Source: JBKHAJ01 sp964641125 (GTDB lineage: Bacteria; Spirochaetota; Spirochaetia; SPDA01; CAZSGZ01). From it: a stretch of 40,910 bases of DNA. Made by a program: the position numbers and the translations under genes. Of this stretch, positions 26,168 to 34,950 are shown one piece after another. Location of the stretch: positions 1-40,910 of the forward strand of contig CAZXMO010000026.1 of NCBI GenBank assembly GCA_964641125.1, read 5' to 3'. Numbering within the stretch: the first letter of the stretch is position 1; each line of letters begins with the position of its first letter. A model generated the notes under the pieces. It had not been told where the DNA came from and ran no database searches. It saw nothing but the letters and a program-made list of their open reading frames with translations.

Positions 26168-27250
26168 ATGGGAGGGAAAGAGCTCAAAAAGGGTTCCAGA
26201 CTCTTTCGCAGAAAGAAGTTTGCAGAGGTAATAAGACTCCTCGAGCCGCAGGTCTTTCGGTTCAGACAAAACTCACGCTTCTACTATCTTCTCGGGATTT
26301 CGTATCTCTATACCGGAGATATCTCCGGAGCCCGGACTTATCTCGAAAGGGTCATCCAGCTCGAACCCCGCAACACCGATGCGCAGAACGCCCTTGCCGC
26401 GGTCCATCTCAAAATGAATCGGAACGACGAGGCAATCTTAGGCTGGCTGAGAGTCCTCGAAGACGAGCCTAAGAACCATATAGCCCGAAAAGGACTCGAG
26501 CTCCTGCGCAGAACCGCCTCTAACCCGGGACAGCTCGAGGATTTCCTCGATTCGAAAAAGTTTTATTCCCTCCTCCCTTCGGAGGGGTCTTCGATTCACC
26601 CGGTCGTTATTGCCGCGATTATCGTCATATTCTTAGTCCCCTTGGGATTGTATCTTTTCCCGAGGGCCGGAGAGCTCTTTCCCTCTCGATCCGTCGAGCG
26701 GGAACCGCAGGTGACCTCCCTCGAGGTCTCCGAAGAGCCGGGGGTAGTGTCGTTTAGCGGAAGCTACCGCGTCATGCTCACGGAGGAGGAGGTGAGGGAT
26801 ACCTTCGAAAAGATAAAGGAATACTTCAACGAGCGCCGGGACAATCTCGCGCGCCGGGAGATCAACCGAATTCTTCTGTCGAACGCCTCACAGGAGGTCA
26901 AGGACAAAGTATCCATCATAGCCGGCTATCTGGAGACCCCCGATTTTCAGACTTTCACCGACAACTTCTCCTATTCCGAGGTTGTCTCCAATCCTCCCCT
27001 CTACGAAAACTGTTATGTCCGTTGGAAGGGGAAGGCGAGCAATCTCGAGATTACCGAAACCGAGGTGCGATTCGATTTTCTCGTGGGATACCACGATACC
27101 AAGACACTCGAGGGTATTGTTCCGGTATCATTTCCCTTCGCCGTATCCGTGGAACAGGGGCAGTCGTTGGAAATCCTGGGCGAGGTTTTCGTCGATGGAG
27201 GACTCCGGCTGGTTGGGGTTTCGATACGCCCGATTTATACGGAGGAATGA
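26168..27250 (+). CDS. Membrane TPR protein
   Basis: 360 residues. Cytoplasmic-side TPR repeats occupy about 1-125 (FYYLLGISYLYTGDISGART, ALAAVHLKMNRNDEAILGWL). A single transmembrane helix follows at about 143-167 (HPVVIAAIIVIFLVPLGLYL), and then a soluble domain of about 190 residues, including a helical segment (EEVRDTFEKIKEYFNERRDN) and a beta-rich end (about 275-355). With the N-terminus inside, the C-terminal domain would face the periplasm. No clear ribosome site precedes ATG 26168, so translation may be coupled to the upstream gene, which ends 12 bases before. Function unknown. Confidence 0.7.
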   Translation: MGGKELKKGSRLFRRKKFAEVIRLLEPQVFRFRQNSRFYYLLGISYLYTGDISGARTYLERVIQLEPRNTDAQNALAAVHLKMNRNDEAILGWLRVLEDEPKNHIARKGLELLRRTASNPGQLEDFLDSKKFYSLLPSEGSSIHPVVIAAIIVIFLVPLGLYLFPRAGELFPSRSVEREPQVTSLEVSEEPGVVSFSGSYRVMLTEEEVRDTFEKIKEYFNERRDNLARREINRILLSNASQEVKDKVSIIAGYLETPDFQTFTDNFSYSEVVSNPPLYENCYVRWKGKASNLEITETEVRFDFLVGYHDTKTLEGIVPVSFPFAVSVEQGQSLEILGEVFVDGGLRLVGVSIRPIYTEE

Positions 27251-27703
27251 GTGCGGAGCGTCGTTCAGCGTGCCAAGCTATGCAGTGTCCGGGTCGAGGG
27301 TGTCGTGACCGGCTCCATCGAGAAGGGACTCGTCGTTTACCTTGGAGTCGAAGAAAACGACACCGAAGAGGACCTGAAATATTTAGCCGGAAAGATTCTG
27401 GGCTTGAGGATATTTCCCGATGCAAAGGGAAAGATGAACCTCCCGGTCACCGATGTTCCCGGTTGCGGCATCATGGCGGTTTCACAATTCACCCTCTGCG
27501 CCGACGTGCGTAAGGGACGGCGCCCCTCGTATTCCCACGCCGCGGACCCCGTCGAGGCCGAAGAGCTGTATATCCGATTCGTGGAGGAGCTCAAGTCGTC
27601 CGGACTTCCCGTAGCCGAGGGCGTATTCCAGGCTGATATGGAGGTAGACTACATCAACGACGGCCCGGTTACCATACTCCTGGATTCAAAAAAGCGGTTT
27701 TAG
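27251..27703 (+). CDS. dtd: D-aminoacyl-tRNA deacylase
   Basis: 150 residues from GTG 27251, with GGAGG five bases upstream and directly after the previous TGA. The two signature motifs are present: SQFTLCAD (about 77-84) and NDGPVTILLDS with the Gly-cisPro pair near the C-terminus. The enzyme cleaves D-amino acids and glycine mischarged on tRNA, a translation quality-control step. It is the last gene of the rpe group; recA begins 93 bases later behind its own predicted promoter. Confidence 0.96.
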   Translation: MRSVVQRAKLCSVRVEGVVTGSIEKGLVVYLGVEENDTEEDLKYLAGKILGLRIFPDAKGKMNLPVTDVPGCGIMAVSQFTLCADVRKGRRPSYSHAADPVEAEELYIRFVEELKSSGLPVAEGVFQADMEVDYINDGPVTILLDSKKRF

Positions 27704-27705
27704 CA

Positions 27706-27734
27706 TTTTCAAACCAAACGAATAATGATACTAT
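27706..27734 (+). promoter_or_regulatory. Candidate recA promoter
   Basis: TTTTCA (27706-27711), a 17-base spacer ending in TGA, and TACTAT (27729-27734). The TGA extension matches other promoters of the window. TATAAG near 27773 could be a second -10 but lacks a -35. I saw no LexA-type operator that I can name in the 93-base gap. Confidence 0.35.
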
Positions 27735-27796
27735 TTTCTTGAAAGTTCTGAATCACCGCCTCGTTTTTTGGGGTATAAGCATACAGAGGAGGCACT

Positions 27797-28981
27797 ATGG
27801 CGACGAAAACCACCCATGCGGGTATCGAAGACGGCGAAGAAAAGAAAAAAGCGATAGAGGCGGCCCGGCTGCAGATCGAAAAACAGTTCGGCAAGGGATC
27901 GCTTATGAAGCTCGGCGAAGGCAGCCACGCGGCGAGCATCCGAACGATCCCTTCCGGGTCGATCCTGCTCGACTCGGCCTTAGGAGTCGGGGGATATCCG
28001 CGAGGGAGGATAGTCGAGATATACGGCCCCGAATCCTCGGGAAAGACCACCCTTGCGCTTCATGCTATCGCCGAGGCCCAGCGGATAGGGGGAATCGCCG
28101 CTTTCATCGACGCTGAGCATGCACTCGATCCCAGCTACGCCCGGAATCTCGGAGTCAATACCGAAGAGCTGTGGGTATCCCAACCCGATACCGGTGAGCA
28201 GGCCCTCGAGATTACCGAGAGTCTCATCCGCTCGGGAGCTGTCGACGTAATCGTCGTAGACAGCGTCGCGGCTCTCACCCCGCAGAACGAAATCGAGGGA
28301 GAGATGGGAGATTCCCACATGGGGCTCCAGGCCCGGCTCATGAGTCAGGCCTTGCGGAAACTGACCGCTACCATATCCAAATCGGGAACCTGTCTCATCT
28401 TCATCAACCAGATACGGATGAAGATCGGGGTTATGTTTGGAAATCCCGAAACGACCACGGGGGGAAAGGCCCTCAAATTTTATTCTTCCGTTCGCCTCGA
28501 AGTCAGGAGAATCGAAACCATCGCCAAGGGAACCGACGACGCAATAGGAAACAAGGTACGGGTCAAGGTCGTCAAGAATAAGGTAGCTCCGCCTTTCCGC
28601 AAGGTCGAGCTCGAGATCATCTTCGGAAAGGGCATTTCCGCTTCGGCGAGTCTCTTGGACGCGGCTTTGAAGGAAAATATCCTTCAGAAAAGCGGCAGCT
28701 GGTACTCCTACGGGGAGGAACGTATAGGGCAGGGAAGGGAAAACGCAAAGCTCTTTATCGAAAACAACCCCGACGTCAATGAAGAAATCGAAACCAAGCT
28801 CAGGAAGGTGCTCTTTCCTTCCCTCGCGGGTGCAGCGGCCGAAAGCGCCGGAAGTTCCGAAAGCGCCGTAAAGACCGACAAGGGCGGCGGAGACACGAGC
28901 GGCAAAGACGGTCCGGATAAGGAGTCCCCGGGAGATGAAAAGATTGCTGTGGAAGAAACCGCCGACTCGGAGCTCTTCTAG
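27797..28981 (+). CDS. recA: Recombinase RecA
   Basis: 394 residues, somewhat longer than the usual 340-360 because of an acidic Gly/Ser/Asp/Glu-rich C-terminal tail (about 350-394). The core is intact: GGYPRGRIVEIYGPESSGKTT with Walker A at 77-85, AFIDAEHALDPSYARNLGV, and FINQIRMKIGVMFGNPETTTGGKALKFYSS (loop 2 region). There is no intein. RecA forms filaments on single-stranded DNA, pairs homologous DNA and triggers LexA/UmuD self-cleavage where present. GGAGG precedes ATG 27797. The next gene, scpA, starts 24 bases after its stop, so recA may be cotranscribed with scpAB. Confidence 0.98.
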   Translation: MATKTTHAGIEDGEEKKKAIEAARLQIEKQFGKGSLMKLGEGSHAASIRTIPSGSILLDSALGVGGYPRGRIVEIYGPESSGKTTLALHAIAEAQRIGGIAAFIDAEHALDPSYARNLGVNTEELWVSQPDTGEQALEITESLIRSGAVDVIVVDSVAALTPQNEIEGEMGDSHMGLQARLMSQALRKLTATISKSGTCLIFINQIRMKIGVMFGNPETTTGGKALKFYSSVRLEVRRIETIAKGTDDAIGNKVRVKVVKNKVAPPFRKVELEIIFGKGISASASLLDAALKENILQKSGSWYSYGEERIGQGRENAKLFIENNPDVNEEIETKLRKVLFPSLAGAAAESAGSSESAVKTDKGGGDTSGKDGPDKESPGDEKIAVEETADSELF

Positions 28982-29005
28982 GACGACTCCGGTCCGGTAC
29001 ACCCT

Positions 29006-29746
29006 ATGGAAACAGTGCAGGAATCTCCCAATCAATCCTATCAGTTCAAGCTCGACGCTTTCGAGGGTCCTCTCGATCTCCTCCTCTTCCTGATCAAGAA
29101 ATCGGAAGTCAGTATCTACGACATCCCCATCTGCCATATTACCGAGCAGTATCTGGACTATCTCGAATACGCCTCGCGAATCGACCTCGACAACTTGACC
29201 GAGTTCTATCTGATGGCATCGACTCTCCTGCTCATCAAATCGAAAATGCTCCTTCCCGTCGAAGTCGAATTCGACGAGGAATGGGAGGATCCGCGCATGG
29301 AGCTCGTGGAAAAGCTCATCGAGTACAAAAAGTACAAGAAGATTTCCGAGCTCATGGAAGAGAAGGAAAGAGAGTCGGAGTGGGTTATCGAGCGGAAGAA
29401 AAAACAGCGGACCCTCGCCTTTGCCGAGGATGAAGAGCTGTGGGATCAGATCGATGTGTGGGACCTCTTGAAGACTTTTTCCAGCATCATCTCTTCCCTC
29501 TCCTCCGACCGGATCATCGATCTCTATGAAGAGGTAACTATCAATGAAAAGTTGAGCCTTATTACCGAGCTCATCGAGAAGAGGAACGAGTTTCTCTTTA
29601 CCGACCTCATCATCAAAAAGAGCTCGATTATGGAGATAGTCTGCGCCTTTCTCGCCGTCCTCGAATCGGTCAAAGCAAGAAATATTACGGTTTATCAAAA
29701 CAGGATGTTCGGAGACATACGGATAAAAGCCCATGGAACTGGATAA
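29006..29746 (+). CDS. scpA: Segregation and condensation protein A (kleisin)
   Basis: 246 residues. The kleisin N-terminal signature is clear: FEGPLDLLLFLIKKSEVSIYDIPI, followed by ITEQYLDYL and LTEFYLMASTLLLIKSKMLLP. The C-terminal winged-helix end that binds the SMC head includes FTDLIIKKSSIMEIVCAFLAVLES (about 205-228). ScpA bridges the heads of the SMC dimer and recruits ScpB for chromosome segregation. No smc gene is in the window. The coding end overlaps scpB by 14 bases. Confidence 0.94.
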   Translation: METVQESPNQSYQFKLDAFEGPLDLLLFLIKKSEVSIYDIPICHITEQYLDYLEYASRIDLDNLTEFYLMASTLLLIKSKMLLPVEVEFDEEWEDPRMELVEKLIEYKKYKKISELMEEKERESEWVIERKKKQRTLAFAEDEELWDQIDVWDLLKTFSSIISSLSSDRIIDLYEEVTINEKLSLITELIEKRNEFLFTDLIIKKSSIMEIVCAFLAVLESVKARNITVYQNRMFGDIRIKAHGTG

Positions 29747-30272
29747 AGAAAAGGGACTAATCGAAGCGATACTCTTTCTCGAATCGGAGCCGGTCGACGC
29801 GGGAAGCATCAGCCGGATCAGCGGGCTCTCCAAGGACGTGGTCCTCCACGTGATCGGAGAGCTGAAAGAATCCTACTCATCCCGGGACCACGGGATAGAG
29901 CTTATCGAGATCGGAAACGGCTATCATTTTGCTCCGAAGAATGAGCTCCGGCAGCACCTCCAGGAACGGTATGGGAAGCAGGCCGATAGGCGACTCTCCA
30001 AGGCGGCAATCGAGACCCTCTCCATCATTGCCTATTCCCAGCCCATAACCCGCAGCGAGGTCGAAAACATCCGCGGAGTCTCGCCGGACGGGATGATCCG
30101 CCTCCTCCTGGAGCGGAACCTCATACGGGAAGTCGGCAAGAAGGATGTGCCGGGAAAGCCGGTCCAGTACGGAACGACTAAGGAGTTCCTTAAGATGTTC
30201 CGACTCGGAAGCATCTCCGATCTTCCCAAACTCGACGACATCGAACAAGAGCGATTCGAGCTGAATGGCTGA
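29733..30272 (+). CDS. scpB: Segregation and condensation protein B
   Basis: 179 residues. ScpB signatures: EAILFLESEPVDAGSISRISG, then ALIETLSIIAYSQPITRSEVE-like text at about 88-111 (IETLSIIAYSQPITRSEVEN), then IRGVSPDGMIRLLLERNLI and YGTTKEFLKMFRLGSISDLP. The protein is a dimer of winged helices that binds the ScpA linker and regulates SMC loading. The start lies inside scpA and the end overlaps the pseudouridine synthase by eight bases, so scpA-scpB-rluB are tightly coupled. Confidence 0.95.
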   Translation: MELDKEKGLIEAILFLESEPVDAGSISRISGLSKDVVLHVIGELKESYSSRDHGIELIEIGNGYHFAPKNELRQHLQERYGKQADRRLSKAAIETLSIIAYSQPITRSEVENIRGVSPDGMIRLLLERNLIREVGKKDVPGKPVQYGTTKEFLKMFRLGSISDLPKLDDIEQERFELNG

Positions 30273-30990
30273 GGAGCTGATTCGCCTTCACGTATATCTT
30301 GCACGCTGCGGTATAGCATCACGCAGGCGGAGCGAGGAATACATTACCGCGGGCAGGATCACCGTCAACGGACTGCCGGTTACTGAGCTCGGCACCAAGG
30401 TTCGCCCCGACGACAGAGTCGAGTTCGACGGGCGCAGGGTGTCTCCGGAGACCGAAAAGGTGTATCTTGCCCTCAACAAACCGAAGGGATATGTGTGCTC
30501 CTCCTCGGATCCTTTCGGACGCCCCCTCGCGGTGGATCTCGTAAAAGACGCCTTCCCTACCTTAAGACTCTACAACGTCGGTCGCCTCGATATGGACTCG
30601 GCGGGGCTCCTCTTCTTTACCAACGACGGCGATTTCGCGGAGAGGGTTATGCATCCCTCGTCCGGATTCGAAAAGGAATATATCGTTACCACGGACAGAC
30701 CAATCCCTAAGAAGCTCCTCGACTCCTTCCGTTCGGGGGTTACCATCGAGGGGGTTTCGTATAAAATAGAAGAATATAAGCTCCACGGCCCCCGTGCCGT
30801 CGGACTGGTCCTGATCGAGGGTAAGAACCGGGAGATCCGCAGGCTCTTCGAGGCTTCTTCCTATACGGTGGCGGAACTCGTGCGTATCCGTATCGGCATC
30901 GCCACCCTCGATCGTCTCAAAACAGGGGAGTTCAGGTACCTGACCCGCAAGGAACGGGAATACTTTTTCCGGCGGACGAACCGTGAGTAG
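30265..30990 (+). CDS. rluB: RluB/RsuA-family pseudouridine synthase
   Basis: 241 residues. An S4 RNA-binding domain occupies about 1-60 (RLHVYLARCGIASRRRSEEY). The catalytic domain has GRLDMDSAGLLFFTNDGDF with the nucleophile D109, and later EGKNREIRRLFEA. Members modify 23S rRNA (RluB, position 2605 in E. coli) or 16S rRNA (RsuA); the position next to scpAB and cmk is typical for the RluB type, so the gene symbol is an inference from family and context. It ends ten bases before cmk-rpsA. Confidence 0.88.
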   Translation: MAEELIRLHVYLARCGIASRRRSEEYITAGRITVNGLPVTELGTKVRPDDRVEFDGRRVSPETEKVYLALNKPKGYVCSSSDPFGRPLAVDLVKDAFPTLRLYNVGRLDMDSAGLLFFTNDGDFAERVMHPSSGFEKEYIVTTDRPIPKKLLDSFRSGVTIEGVSYKIEEYKLHGPRAVGLVLIEGKNREIRRLFEASSYTVAELVRIRIGIATLDRLKTGEFRYLTRKEREYFFRRTNRE

Positions 30991-31000
30991 GGAGTTGAAT

Positions 31001-33406
31001 ATGAGAGTAGCTATAGATGGTCCCGCCGGCTCTGGAAAGAGCACAGTAGCACGAAGAATTGCGGATAAAACCGGATTTTTCTTCCTCAACTCAGGGAATT
31101 TCTACCGGGCTATTACCCTCGCCGTGTTTCGAGCGGGAAGGGACTTAGAAAGCGAATCGGCGGTTATCGAAACGGCCGAGAACTCTACCGTAGATATCAC
31201 TAACGGTCGTATCCGCTTGAACGGAGAGGACGTCGAAGACGAGCTCCACACCGACGCCGTTGACGAATACGTGGCGGAGCACAGCGCTATCGTCCGGGTC
31301 AGGGAAATTGTCAACGAACACATACGCCGGGCAACCGCGGATATGGACGTCGTCGCCGAGGGGAGGGACATGACCACCGTGGTGTTTCCCCATGCGGAGG
31401 TCAAGTTTTTCCTCGACGCATCCATGGACACGCGTGTACGGCGGAGGTACGCCCAGGGAATAAGCGGCTTGAGTGAGGAGGAGATACGGAAAAACCTCGA
31501 AAAAAGGGACGAAATCGATAAAAACAAGCCCTTCGGCGCCCTCAAAATAGGGGAGGACGCGGAATATTTGGATACTACGGCCTTGACCATAGATTCAGTT
31601 TGTGAGAAAGTACTTGATACCATCAATAGTAAAAAAAGAAAAACCCAGGAGAATGATAATAATATGGTTGAGAGTGGACAGGATCATGCAAACAACAATG
31701 AAACTACCCAAGAAACTACCCAATCGATGCTTCAGGAGGAGTATCTCAAGTCGCTCGAACAGATAGAAGAAGGACAGGTCATCGAGGGACAGGTTATTCA
31801 AATAGGCCCCGAACAGGTCTTCATCGATATTGGGTATAAGTCGGAGGGTAAGATTCCTGTTTCCGAGTTCAAAGAGACCCCAGAGATAGGGGATACCGTA
31901 CACGTTGTACTGGTGCGCAAGGAAGGAAAAGAGGGTCAGGTCGTCGTCAGTAAAGAACAGGCCGACATCAAGCTCCTCTGGCAGGAGCTTAGGGAAGCTA
32001 AAGATAACAACGAAGCGGTCGAGGGGACCTTTGACAAGGCAATTAAGGGCGGCTACGAAGTAGATCTCGGATACAACATCCGCGGTTTTTGCCCTTTGAG
32101 CAAGTCCGACATCCGGAGGGTAGAGGATCAGGATGCCCTTGTGGGGATGAAGTCTAAATTCCTCATCGAGCGGCTCACGAGCAGCAATAAGATCAAAATC
32201 ATCCTAAGCCGCCGGGACTGGCTCGAAAGGGAACGGGAAGAGAAGAAGCGGGAGTTCTTCGAAGAGGTTTCCATCGGAGAAGAGGTCACCGGTTCGGTCA
32301 AGAGCTTTACCAGTTTCGGAGCGTTTATCGACTTGGGCGGCTTCGACGGCCTTCTCCACATAAACGACATGAGCTGGGGACACGTTACCCGGCCTAAGGA
32401 TTACATCAAGAAGGGTCAGGAAGTGACCTTGAAGGTCATCCGGATGGATCCTGAGGAAGAAAAAATAAACTTGAGCCTCAAGCACTTCACCCCCGATCCT
32501 TGGTCGACTTTCGAAGAGAAATACTCCGAAGGGGAGGTAGTCCACGGAAAAGTCACTAAGCTTACCGATTTCGGCGCCTTTATCGAGCTGGAAGAGGGGA
32601 TCGAAGGGCTTGCCCACATCTCCGAGCTGTCGTGGATCCGGAGGATCAATCATCCCAAGGAAGTCCTCTCCATAGGGGACGAGGTGGATGTCAAGATCTT
32701 GGGCTACGATCTCCAGAAGGGACGGGTTTCCCTGGGATTGAAGCAGGTCCTTCCCAACCCGTGGGATTCCGTCGAGACACAGTATCCGGTGGGTATGCAG
32801 CTGAGAAGAAAGGTCGTCAAGATTACCAACGCCGGAGCATTCGTGGAGCTCGAGGAGGGAATCGACGGATTCATCCACGTAGACGACCTCTCCTGGACCA
32901 AGAAGTATAAGCATCCCTCAGCTGTCTTGTCCGAGGGTGAAGAGTACGACTTCGTTGTAATCGGGGTGGATCCGGAAAGCCAGAGGATACGTATGGGGAT
33001 GAAACAGCTGACCGATGATCCCTGGCAGGACCTGGCCTCCATCTACAAGCGGGGAAGCATCATCGAGGGCGAGGTTTCTTCGATCACCGATTTCGGTATA
33101 TTCCTCCGGGTTCAGGGCGGTATCGAAGGACTCATTCACCGGAGCAACATCCCCGAGAACCGGGACGAACCGAACGAAGACCCTTTGAGCAGATTTTCCG
33201 AGGGAGACAAGGTCCAAGCCAGCGTGCTCGAGGTCAATCCCGAAAAGAAGAAGCTTTCCCTCTCGATTAAGGAATACCAGCGTAAGGTCCAACGGGAGGA
33301 GCTCTCGAAATATATACACGATGAAGAGGCCGAACACACCGCTACATTCGCCGATATCCTCAAGCAGAAGGGTGAAGCGCCTCTGGACTCTCAGGAAGAA
33401 GAATAG
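31001..33406 (+). CDS. cmk-rpsA: Cytidylate kinase fused to ribosomal protein S1
   Basis: 801 residues from ATG 31001 (GGAG six bases upstream; GTG 30983 is an alternative inside the preceding gene). Residues 1-215 are a complete (d)CMP kinase: P-loop GPAGSGKST at 7-15, the NSGNFYRAI substrate region, EGRDMTTVVFPHAEVKFFLDA. Residues from 222 onward form ribosomal protein S1 with six S1 repeats, for example VTGSVKSFTSFGAFIDLGGF. From its own in-frame ATG at 31664 the S1 part would be 580 residues, a normal stand-alone length. cmk and rpsA are neighbours in many bacteria; the fusion may be real or arise at the A7 run between them (see the junction entry). S1 helps mRNAs bind the 30S subunit. 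Confidence 0.9.
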   Translation: MRVAIDGPAGSGKSTVARRIADKTGFFFLNSGNFYRAITLAVFRAGRDLESESAVIETAENSTVDITNGRIRLNGEDVEDELHTDAVDEYVAEHSAIVRVREIVNEHIRRATADMDVVAEGRDMTTVVFPHAEVKFFLDASMDTRVRRRYAQGISGLSEEEIRKNLEKRDEIDKNKPFGALKIGEDAEYLDTTALTIDSVCEKVLDTINSKKRKTQENDNNMVESGQDHANNNETTQETTQSMLQEEYLKSLEQIEEGQVIEGQVIQIGPEQVFIDIGYKSEGKIPVSEFKETPEIGDTVHVVLVRKEGKEGQVVVSKEQADIKLLWQELREAKDNNEAVEGTFDKAIKGGYEVDLGYNIRGFCPLSKSDIRRVEDQDALVGMKSKFLIERLTSSNKIKIILSRRDWLEREREEKKREFFEEVSIGEEVTGSVKSFTSFGAFIDLGGFDGLLHINDMSWGHVTRPKDYIKKGQEVTLKVIRMDPEEEKINLSLKHFTPDPWSTFEEKYSEGEVVHGKVTKLTDFGAFIELEEGIEGLAHISELSWIRRINHPKEVLSIGDEVDVKILGYDLQKGRVSLGLKQVLPNPWDSVETQYPVGMQLRRKVVKITNAGAFVELEEGIDGFIHVDDLSWTKKYKHPSAVLSEGEEYDFVVIGVDPESQRIRMGMKQLTDDPWQDLASIYKRGSIIEGEVSSITDFGIFLRVQGGIEGLIHRSNIPENRDEPNEDPLSRFSEGDKVQASVLEVNPEKKKLSLSIKEYQRKVQREELSKYIHDEEAEHTATFADILKQKGEAPLDSQEEE
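31631..31666 (+). other. cmk/rpsA junction: A7 run, out-of-frame stops, internal start
   Basis: Seven A residues (31631-31637) are followed by AGGAG (31647-31651), then TGA TAA TAA at 31654-31662 in the -1 frame, then ATG at 31664 in the fusion frame. With eight A residues Cmk would end at the TGA with the tail KKKKNPGE, and rpsA would start separately two bases after the third stop. The site could be a fixed one-base deletion, a slippage site making two products, or a homopolymer sequencing error. Confidence 0.6.
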
Positions 33407-33424
33407 GGTCTTAAGTGAGAAGGA

Positions 33425-34933
33425 ATGCTCGCCGACGCAAAGGAAAGAAAACGTCTTGAAACATTAATAGAGATCAACACCCTCATCAATTCGAAGTATA
33501 CCGATCCGAGGGCCCTTCTCACGCGGATAATCGAAAGCGCCACCAAGCTTACCGAAGGAGCGGCATCGTCGCTCCTTCTACTGAATCAAGAGAACAAGAA
33601 GCTCTACTTCGAGATCGCCCTCGGTTCCAAGGGACCGGATGTCAAGAGATTCTCCTTGAGTCTCGGCGAAGGAATCGCCGGCTGGGTGGCGCTTCACAAC
33701 ACATCCCTCATCGTCAACGACGTCGACAAGGACTCAAGACACTATGCGGAAATAGGCAAGCAGATCGGATTTCCTACCCGGACCCTCCTGGCCGTACCCA
33801 TGCGGATCAAGGAGCAGTGCGTCGGAGTCATCGAGATCATCAACAAGAAGGACGGGAAGTACTTTACCAACGACGATCTGCGCTGGCTCGAGATCTTCGC
33901 CAATCAGGCCGCCCTGGCCATACAAAACGCCCGGTCATTCCAGAAGGTCTCCGACGAGCTCTCGGTTCTCCAGGACAAGGTGAACAAGGAATCGGGGTAT
34001 CACACCTTTATCGGGAAGAGTCCGGTCACCATGGAAAAGCTCGAGGTAGCCAAAAAGGTCGCCCTTACGGACTCTTCCGTTTTGCTCTTAGGTGAAAGCG
34101 GAGTCGGAAAGGAGCTCTTCGCCGAGCAGATCCACCTCCATAGTCCAAGAACCGACAAGCCTTTGATTCGGGTAAACTGCGCCGCTCTTCCCGAGCATCT
34201 CCTCGAGAGTGAGCTCTTCGGCCACGTCAAAGGGGCCTTTACCGATGCCGTCAAGGACAGGAGGGGCCGCTTCGAGCTCGCCGACGGGGGGACCATCTTT
34301 TTAGACGAGATAGGGGAGGTTCCGGTCGCTCTTCAGACCAAGCTTCTGAGGGTTATCGAGAACAAGATCTTCGAGAAGGTGGGGAGCAGCGAATCGATAA
34401 AAGTCGACGTTCGCATCATCGCAGCGACCAACAAGAACCTCGCGGCGGCCATCGAAGAGGGGAGCTTCCGCACCGACCTCTACTACCGGTTGAATGTGCT
34501 TCCCCTCGAAATCCCCCCCTTGAGGCAGCGGAAGGAGGATATCCTCGAACTCGCCGACTTCTTCCTCAAAAGGAGCAACAACGATGTGAAGAAGCAGGTA
34601 GCGGGCTTCACAGACGAAGCTGTGGAAATTCTCCTTTCCTACGGCTGGCCCGGAAACGTTCGGGAGCTCGAAAACGTTATCGAGAGGTCGGTGGTTATGT
34701 GCTCCGACACGTATATCACCTCGAAGGATCTCTTTTTGGTTCCCTCGGGGGAGGGTGAAATCGAAAAGTACTCCGGGAAGACACTCAAAGAAGCCTTGAA
34801 TCTCTTCAAGAAACACTATATAAAGAGCACGCTCGAGTCGTGCAACTGGGTACAGAAGGATGCCGCGGAAGCTCTGGACATCCAACGAACGTACCTGTCC
34901 CGATTGATCAAAGAGTATTCTATACATAAATGA
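33425..34933 (+). CDS. GAF-domain sigma54-dependent transcriptional activator
   Basis: 502 residues. A GAF sensor domain (about 10-175; LTEGAASSLLLLNQENKKLY, GEGIAGWVALHNTSLIVNDV) precedes an AAA+ domain with Walker A GESGVGKE from 223, the sigma54-contacting GAFTDA loop at 270-275, and Walker B with D294/E295 in FLDEIGE. The R-finger region and a Fis-type helix-turn-helix close the protein (KDAAEALDIQRTYLSRLIKE, about 478-497). There is no receiver domain, so activity is probably set by a small ligand on the GAF domain, as in NifA or NorR. The ribosome site GAGAAGG sits almost against ATG 33425. It lies 18 bases after rpsA and may share that transcript. Its target genes are unknown. Confidence 0.92.
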   Translation: MLADAKERKRLETLIEINTLINSKYTDPRALLTRIIESATKLTEGAASSLLLLNQENKKLYFEIALGSKGPDVKRFSLSLGEGIAGWVALHNTSLIVNDVDKDSRHYAEIGKQIGFPTRTLLAVPMRIKEQCVGVIEIINKKDGKYFTNDDLRWLEIFANQAALAIQNARSFQKVSDELSVLQDKVNKESGYHTFIGKSPVTMEKLEVAKKVALTDSSVLLLGESGVGKELFAEQIHLHSPRTDKPLIRVNCAALPEHLLESELFGHVKGAFTDAVKDRRGRFELADGGTIFLDEIGEVPVALQTKLLRVIENKIFEKVGSSESIKVDVRIIAATNKNLAAAIEEGSFRTDLYYRLNVLPLEIPPLRQRKEDILELADFFLKRSNNDVKKQVAGFTDEAVEILLSYGWPGNVRELENVIERSVVMCSDTYITSKDLFLVPSGEGEIEKYSGKTLKEALNLFKKHYIKSTLESCNWVQKDAAEALDIQRTYLSRLIKEYSIHK

Positions 34934-34950
34934 ATTTTTTGAGGTAAATA

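Noticed and set aside
27704..27796. LexA operator before recA
   Set aside because: I compared the gap with the Gram-positive (CGAAC-N4-GTTCG) and E. coli (CTGT-N8-ACAG) forms and saw no match; the spirochaete form is not certain to me, so no operator is claimed.
27980..29833. A 617-codon open frame on the minus strand opposite recA and scpA
   Set aside because: It crosses two well-identified plus-strand genes, has low-complexity composition and no recognisable motif; treated as a shadow of codon bias.
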